A stretch of DNA of 64,000 nucleotides from Dryococelus australis (taxonomy: Eukaryota; Arthropoda; Insecta; Phasmatodea; Phasmatidae): assembly GCA_029891345.1 (NCBI GenBank), contig CM057009.1, forward strand, positions 212,902,709 through 212,966,708, written 5' to 3'. The notes under the pieces were generated by a model, which saw only the letters and a list, made by a program, of their open reading frames with translations, was not told the DNA's origin and made no database searches. Made by a program: the position numbers and the translations under genes. Shown here piece after piece: positions 57,237-64,000 of this stretch. Each line of letters starts with the position of its first letter. Position 1 is the first letter of the stretch.

Positions 57237-59984
57237 TTTTATGAATTATTATTTCAATAACTTTTTATCCCCTCATTTTTGTGTAACAAGCCACTGAAAA
57301 ATGGCTTAGTGCTGAGGGAAACTTGCATGGTGTGCAGTGTTTTTAACATTTTTTTATGACAGGTCAAGAACACTTGTCTTGGTTATCATTGTATTCGTAA
57401 GGTGTCTCCCTGTTCAATTATAGTGATTAATTAAAAAATTATGTTATTTTTATGCCAGTAACTATAGAATACTGACTTAATGGAAAAAATGCACTTTAAA
57501 CTCTATTCTTGGTTTTATTAAGGGTCGAAAATTATTAGTTTAAATTTGTGACTCATTCTCGAGAACACTTAAAAAAAATCAGGGATCTACCTTATCCCTC
57601 CAACATTTTTGTTTTCAAATAATTTTATTTGGAAATATAGCATGTGATAAAAAAGGTGTGGTGTGTACTAGTGTGTTTTTTTTTGTGACAAGAACACGTT
57701 TTTAAAATTGCGACCATAGTAGGAGGCAATCCAGAAAATCTGATAACAAAATTGGGGGATGTTGTTTGCCATTGCAGCTCAGAATCTATCGTCTACATTC
57801 AAACTTCAGTTATACCACTTGATTGCAAAAAGGATCAAAGAATATGTTGCATTAAGTGAGGACTGTGAAGCATAGCGCATGGCCAAAAGGGAGGGGGGGC
57901 TGCGCAATTTTGAGTTGGTTTTGCCATGTGTCAACTTCAGTGTTAGTATAACTTTTGACTAGGAGAAGCTGCAACGCTAGTTTAAGTTTCAATCGACAGC
58001 TCTTGTCAAGATCAATCGATTAGCATGTATATAAACATTTGTGTGGTGTGGTTATGGTGAAATTGTATGCATTTAGTGTAAAAAAGTTAACACAATTTCT
58101 ACCTATACGCATCAAAAAGCCAAGTTGAAATACAGAAATCTTACACATTTGGAAAGAGCATCTCAAAGTCAATCCAGTGATAAACATTAAATCTTGCATG
58201 ATCGAGTAAAGCAGTGCTGGGAACGTTAAAAAAAAAAACATATAAGTGTATGAGCGTGTCAACATAGACGTATTCACACAAAACAAACTGCAGTGTCCCC
58301 AGCACGGTCAAACCAAATATTTTTTTTCCAAACTGGTTTAAATTTAGATTTTCGATTGACTAATAAAATATTTGTGGATAATTTCTATTTTTTCTTCATA
58401 TTTGCAGACCCTTATTTGATGGGTAACAAAATTTGCTAAATATGGATAAATCTGATATTACTTCACCCTAAGATTTTCTTTTAATTAGTTTCAATTACAT
58501 TGAAATTATTATTGTGATGTTTTTAATTAGTAAAAATCATATCAATAAAATTCTGTATTATTTTTTTTATTGCATTTCTCAATATTGTCAGTATTGCTGG
58601 GAATTAACTGTAAAAGTTGATATTTTTATTTAACATTTAATATTTTTACACGGAAAATATTGAGTATCATTTCAGAAAATTTCAAAATGTATTCATTATA
58701 ATGGTATCTAGTTTTTACATATTGAGCCTTCACTGTCACACTGCATAGTTGGTGTTCAATTTTTGGTTTGGTTGTTTGTCCTTAAGTGCAGTATAAAGGT
58801 CAACTAGAGCAAGAAACATAAAGTTTCTGACTAGCCATGTAGCCATTTTTTTTTTAATTCATTCCACATGTAGAATTGTGTAGTACTAACAATAGTGTGA
58901 GTTTATCTTCAATTATGCAGTGGGACCTTCATCCCACAATGACTTTCATTAGTCTCATATTCATATGTAAAGTGAGTCAACAGTCAAAAAATTTATATAT
59001 ATAACATGGCAGGCAAGTTTGTAACCACCAAAAATTTTCAGTTGTGCTGCCAACATTTTTATATAAATAACATACCGGCCAACCATCCTGCTACAGGAGG
59101 GAGACTCCAGCTTTTACGCCCATTCTCCAACCCTTCAACTTGGACATTTGAATCTCCTAATTTTTTTATTTTTGAGATATTGGTTATATAGTTTCAAATG
59201 TCAGAAATTAATATTCTCTACAGCATACAGGAGTTATGGTTAGTAGATCTTAACTTACATACGTAAATATAACTTGATTTACATGTGAATGTATAACTTA
59301 GTGTGATTTTTCTAGTCCCAGTAACCCTATTTTTTTGCCAATACTCGTAGAATTGTGTAACATTTGAGGTAGTTTCCACATATAGTTATTATAATTACAG
59401 GAATTGATTTGATATATGCCCATTGTTGGTGTTTCATAACGGGCAAGTTAGCCAATTTTCCCATATCCAAGATTGCTTTTTTCAATATTTATAGTGGTGT
59501 GCAAGGTTTACCAGTTTTCGTTATAGCACAGATAAATTTGCTAAATTTATTCTGGGGTTTGAAAAATATATAACTCTACAAAAAAAGTTGCATGATAAGC
59601 ATTTTTTTGTGTGCTTTGTTTATTTGCAATTTTTAATAGGTCCATTCTTTTTTAAAAGGCATGGAATAAGCCTACAGCGAAGTATTTTTTGGTGTAGAAG
59701 AAGACATCCAGTGATCAATTTCTGTGCTTTTTGGTATCAGAGAAAGAACATTTTGCATTTTTCTCATTCTGTCGTGTTTTTTTCAATCTATGCCAGGAAG
59801 AGCAACATTGTGAAGTATATAAATACCCTCATATGCAAAAACTATTAATCACATTGAAGGTGCCATCGCATGGCATGTAAGTGGGTTCATGCACAGGACA
59901 TGTCAGTATGTATACAGAGAACATCAGAATATTGTACCACACCAAGCATGTAATGCAGGGGCCCAACACTTGCAAGATACTCTT

Positions 59985-60965
59985 AGTATGGTGTTCAACC
60001 ACCCGTAGTATGGAGACAGGTAGTGATATGGTTGGGTATAGAGGCATGCAGACAACGTATGTTCTCCTGAGGAAGATCCTGCCGTAGGTGAAACTGTAGT
60101 CCCTCCAAATCCATCATAGTTACCGCTGGCTGAAGTTGTCCAATCTGGTTTCAAACGTTCTTGATGGTGAGAGGTGTAGGGAACTTGCTGGCCAAGGAAT
60201 CATGTTAACATCATAAGGCAGGCCAAAGATAGCCGTGCTGTGAGAGGCAGGACATTATGCTGCTGAATAGTGTGGTGGTCAAGTTCCACCAGGAAGAGGA
60301 GCTCACTTCTATCACCACCGGTGGGATGCAAGAATCATAGAAAATGGCACTCAATGCCGTGACACCTCTTGTTGGGGTGGTTTGCTACTCTGCAGTGAAG
60401 TGTGGAATCTTGGCGCAGACCAGGATCTCTGCAGACTCAAATTCGTTAGTTGTCTGTATCCAGGCAGAACCGTGATTTGTAACTGTATACCACATGTCAC
60501 CAATCTGCAAGCTGCCATGCTGCGTGTTCCCGGCAGAAGGTTGCACTTGCTCGGTGATTCAGGTTGTAATGGTAGATAATAGATATTGTAAGGGAAACTG
60601 TGATGAGCTACCTCTATCCACAGCTGCCATGGAGTAGCCATGGTGGTGTGTCCCTAGATGGTGTGCATTGATGCCCATGCAGTGCGTACAGCCTTTTGCA
60701 TGATGAAACAATCCCTACTGGTAGTCTGCCAGGATTGACGCAAGCCATCTCACCAGATATGTGTACATTTCTGTTCTCACTGTGCCCAACACTGACTCAC
60801 AGTGTAGGCAGAATGGTTCAAGTGGCGAGCAGTCTGCCGAAACGTCCAACCTGCATCTCGGTGGCTGGCAATGTAGCCTCTTTTCAAACTCGTCCTGTTG
60901 AGTAATGGTTGCTTGTTGAATGCACCATTGGGGCATGTTGCATGTTCGCTGACTTTGACTCTGTG
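59985..60965 (-). pseudogene. Tc1-like transposase relic, minus strand
   Basis: From high to low coordinates: a helix-turn-helix segment GYIASHRDAGWTFRQTARHL (about 60880-60815) with TVSQCW after it; a PLQPESPSKCNL-type linker (about 60570); SRFCLDTDN (about 60490-60460) followed by VCRDPGLRQ, matching the DExRF and VWRRPG region; then a deletion of the central part; and near the end SIPNHITTCL...TTGG-stop-TPY (about 60045-59990), the degraded C-terminal SMPxRIxxCIxxRGGxTPY of Tc1 transposases. Each piece lies in a different frame. The catalytic DNARPH and SPDxxPIEH blocks are not visible, so this copy is heavily deleted. Confidence 0.65.
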
Positions 60966-62649
60966 GCTCACACTGCTACTAAGGCCCTACTCTGTCTCTT
61001 GCAGCTATGAATGATACAGGGACATATGTGTAATATAACAGCATTAAACACAAATGGGACACATGTTAGGCTATGACAATATTGTGTGGGAACCTTTGTT
61101 GTACTCGTACAGTTTGTTCATGGTGATAAGTTTTTTTTGCAAGTGAGTATATAAAGAAACATGTAGACAATATTCAATGCATAGAATCAAATAAAATGTT
61201 GCTTGTATTCTGGTGGACAAATTACAAAGGAAATAGTGTAACTTAAAGCGCAGTGTATGTTCACAGTTTGTAATGATCATACTGGTTTTTGGTTTTAAAG
61301 AAAAATTTTCGAGAGTGAAATCACCAAGAAATATGATTGTGTTCACACAAATAGTACTAAATCTGATATAATGGAAAAAGTAAAATCAGAAGAAAAATTT
61401 GTTATGATGCTGCAAAGTTCGGCATTTTAATCATCCACGGACAGTAGCAGTGATAGCAATGCCAAACTATATCCTGTTATTGCTACATACTACAGTAATG
61501 AGACTGATGATCAAGAGTTCTGTGTTTTGTATTCTTGTATTGAATGGCAATATCCTACGTTTGAATATCTCCACACTTGTTTTGGATTTCTTGCAGTCCT
61601 AGATTTTTGTTCCTCAAAATTGCATAGCATTTAGTATCCACAATACTGCAGTTATGATGGTAATGAAGAAAGGTGTAAGAAAAGGGTGCACGTGGCTGCC
61701 TGACCACACTTTGCAGTTGTTGCACTGCCTTGCTACATGCAGACACTCGGGTGCTCAGGCGTTTGATTTGTTGCACTTGTACACTGTGATCTCGCACTAT
61801 GTCACACACACTCTCGTAGAGTGCTGCTGCGTGGCTGGGAAAACTGTCTTGGGAGGTGAGGGACCCGAGCACACGTCATACTATGTTTACATACTATATT
61901 TAGTGCAAACATTTCTTGTGTTCTATTTGAACATTCCTTCATTTTATTCAAATAAACCCAAAAACCTTAACTCGTCTTATCATTTGAGAGCACAAATATT
62001 TTAACTATATTTCACTCAAAGGCAAATTTTCTAAAATGCCTTTGTGAATGTTTCATAAAAAAAGAGATGTACAATATATTTGTGATAGGCTGCTCTTGCC
62101 ATCTCATAAATTTTGTTGTAGAAAAATGTTAATTCATTCATCTACTTTTTTTTTTGTGAGGTATCTGCTACTGTACTCTATAATACTGTATCAAAGAGCA
62201 AGAAACAAGACAGACAATTTAAAAATAACAAAAATGGTACGGAATCTTGAAAAACATGTGTTAAAGGTGATTACATTTTTATGTAGATGATAATATGTGC
62301 TCTCCCCTCCCTCTGCACCCTCCTATATAGTTTGTAATACATTCAGTGATGGAAAAGTCTCCCTCTTTTTGACTATTCAAAAGTTGGTACGTATAAATAT
62401 TTTTCAATTTTGAAACATTTTTACTCTATTGATTAAAGAAAATGTTCAGTCCCATTGTCGAAGAGTGTATGCTGTATCTTTTTGATGATGAAACAATAAA
62501 ATAAGTATAAATTCTTCATAATGTCAATCATGCTACACATTCTGTGTTGTACTGCTGGCCAAAACTGTTAAACCAAGAAAGAATTTAACCTGTTCAGTCC
62601 CTGTGTCCACGATTGAAGGCATGTTACATAGCATGTGAATGATACATAT
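60966..62649. other. No gene recognised
   Basis: AT-rich, with frames up to 116 codons (61654-62001, plus; 61555-61869, minus) on opposite strands in a slightly GC-richer patch. None has recognisable motifs. Confidence 0.4.
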
Positions 62650-62990
62650 CAGTGCCGTCCCTAGTGAAAGTGAGGCCAGTTGCAAGAACTTTTGTGAGGC
62701 CCTTCCCTTTTAAACCATTTATCCCTCCTTGCCTTTTTCCACAACACAATCACCTTTGGAACAATATACTCTGCTCTTGAGCACTCCTGCCTTGTGTTTA
62801 ACATTTTATTGATAAAACATTTTACATTATATAAATAATCATTATTAAATATATTCATTTTATTGTGAAATATATAACCACCATAGGAATGAAACTATTT
62901 AATTTTTTTTTTTTAGATAAAATTTTTTTTTTCCCTGGCACAAGGCCCTTCGGCAGCTGCACTTGTCGCATACTCCTAAGGATGGCCCTG
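62650..62990. mobile_element. hAT-type MITE with 8-bp target duplication
   Basis: Left end CAGTGCCGTCCCTAGTG and right end, read inverted, CAGGGCCATCCTTAGGA match at most positions. The flanks ATACATAT (62642-62649) and ATAAATAT (62991-62998) agree at 7 of 8 bases, the target-duplication length of hAT elements. The 341-bp interior is AT-rich and noncoding. CAGGGCCGTCC-type termini are familiar from nonautonomous hAT families. Confidence 0.8.
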
Positions 62991-64000
62991 ATAAATATGG
63001 TAGGCATCACATAAGAACCTGACTGATACCACCTCTCACGGATTCCAGGAATACTGCTGTTAATGAGGGGTGGTTGTAATAAATATTTCGAACCAATTTT
63101 GATCCATCTCTAGCACCTAAATGTCAAAATTTGCAATTTTTTGTATGAAATCAATGTTCAGTCATCTGGTGCAAATGTGACAAAAGTTGTTAATTTAAAA
63201 TAAAAAAGATCTTTTAATAAGCTGGTGTTTTCTGAAAAATATTACTTCCTTGAACGGCATATTAGACCTCCAATTGTTGCTAAAAATGTTTACAAACATC
63301 AAGCAGCGTATACATTTTTTTTTTCTGATCTTCATTGATGTTCATATTTTTTTATGTTATCAGTGCTTGTATCAGAAATGATAATATCTGAATTTATGCT
63401 CCATAGTCAAATGTGATTTTAATGTTGAAAAACTTTATATATACGTATATATGTGCGCGTGTGTGCATGTGTGTGTGTGACCATTGCAACTTGGAAGGTG
63501 GCAAAATTGATAACATTGGGAATTGCTGGATTCAATGTAATGTTAATTTTTGCTTTCAGAAGGAAAAAATACTTAAGACAACCATGATTTTTACATGGGT
63601 TTTTATCCTACCTAATAAAGTGATAAAGTTGTGATAAATTTGTATTTGTACTGTTGGTGTTAAAATATATTTTAGTGTGTGTTGATTTGGTTGGCTGATG
63701 AAATGATGATGTCATGAAATGACCGTTGTTAGCAGAGTTCCGTAGTGCGTACATTGGTTGTCACTGCATGTGATGCTGCATCTATTTACATATCACAATC
63801 TTTTAACTTTTCCCTAGGTGTTTGAAACACAATAATGTAATTTACTTGGATGTTTCTAGTCTGAAAGCATGGATAAATGAGACCCTTTAACCACCTCTTG
63901 TGAAGTGAAAGAATTGTGTTACATTTGTGGAACTTGCAGAAACAAACTGGTGTTAATATTCTCCAAAACATCTGCAGAAACTATAGCCAGTTATACATAT
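62991..64000. other. AT-rich right flank, nothing recognised
   Basis: A short TG/TA microsatellite lies at about 63436-63480. No gene or repeat is supported otherwise. Confidence 0.5.

Larger units (their letters stand above)
55626..59984. other. AT-rich interval with minisatellite and palindromic repeat
   Basis: The minisatellite (55860-56010) and a palindrome (57121-57236) are listed separately. A 101-codon plus-strand frame (56231-56536) contains FLRRENF and ILFRREN and is unrecognised. A G-run lies near 57891. No gene is supported. Confidence 0.4.

Noticed and set aside
1..64000. CRISPR arrays, rRNA genes or operons
   Set aside because: No regularly spaced repeats, no rRNA signature sequences and no clustered co-directional genes; the content is eukaryotic transposon debris.

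Overview
This window looks like arthropod, probably insect, nuclear DNA. It is AT-rich, has no operon-like gene order, and no open reading frame exceeds about 147 codons. What can be recognised is almost entirely a graveyard of transposable elements. The assignment rests on transposase and reverse-transcriptase families that are common in insects (CR1-like LINE, BEL/Pao, Tc1/mariner/IS630, pogo/Tigger, hAT), on tRNA-derived SINE remnants, and on several MITEs. I see no convincing complete host gene. A 92-codon minus-strand open segment behind a good splice acceptor (34147-34425) and two plus-strand segments (near 43326 and 45957) are the only weak host-exon candidates.

Layout from left to right. 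A DNA transposon with terminal inverted repeats (TIRs) of roughly 600-750 bp lies at 1865-4405; it holds a decayed DDE-like protein and a SINE. A dispersed repeat occurs twice in direct orientation (7670-8835 and 12380-13410), with a pogo-like nonautonomous element between the copies (8941-10647). A mariner-type transposase tail lies at 16990-17270 and a 241-bp MITE at 18492-18732. Next, 22759-26256 is a 3.5-kb transposon with about 500-bp inverted repeats. Its decayed protein resembles an XPG/FEN-type nuclease followed by a cysteine cluster and an acidic tail, which suggests the Academ superfamily. A CR1-like LINE spans 27541-34050 (PHD finger and esterase-like ORF1; endonuclease and reverse transcriptase ORF2). 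Its endonuclease is split by an almost full-length IS630/Tc1-type transposon.

The right half holds a 4.3-kb hAT element with recognisable ends (37612-41924), interrupted by an LTR-like insertion that itself carries a small TA-flanked MITE. A second copy of the 240-bp MITE is at 42729-42967. Further right are a minus-strand BEL/Pao fragment (48905-50330), a Tc1 fragment (50431-50930), GC-richer LTR/SINE debris (51190-53640), a minus-strand Tigger/pogo transposase (54125-55625), a second, minus-strand Tc1 relic (59985-60965) and a 341-bp hAT MITE with a nearly intact 8-bp target duplication (62650-62990).

All protein-level calls are pseudogenes with stops or frameshifts, so no gene network is expected to operate here. 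The strongest leads are the two long-TIR transposons, above all the XPG-nuclease one at 22759-26256. Family names rest on motifs recalled from memory and on hand alignment. Identity levels and exact borders were not computed.
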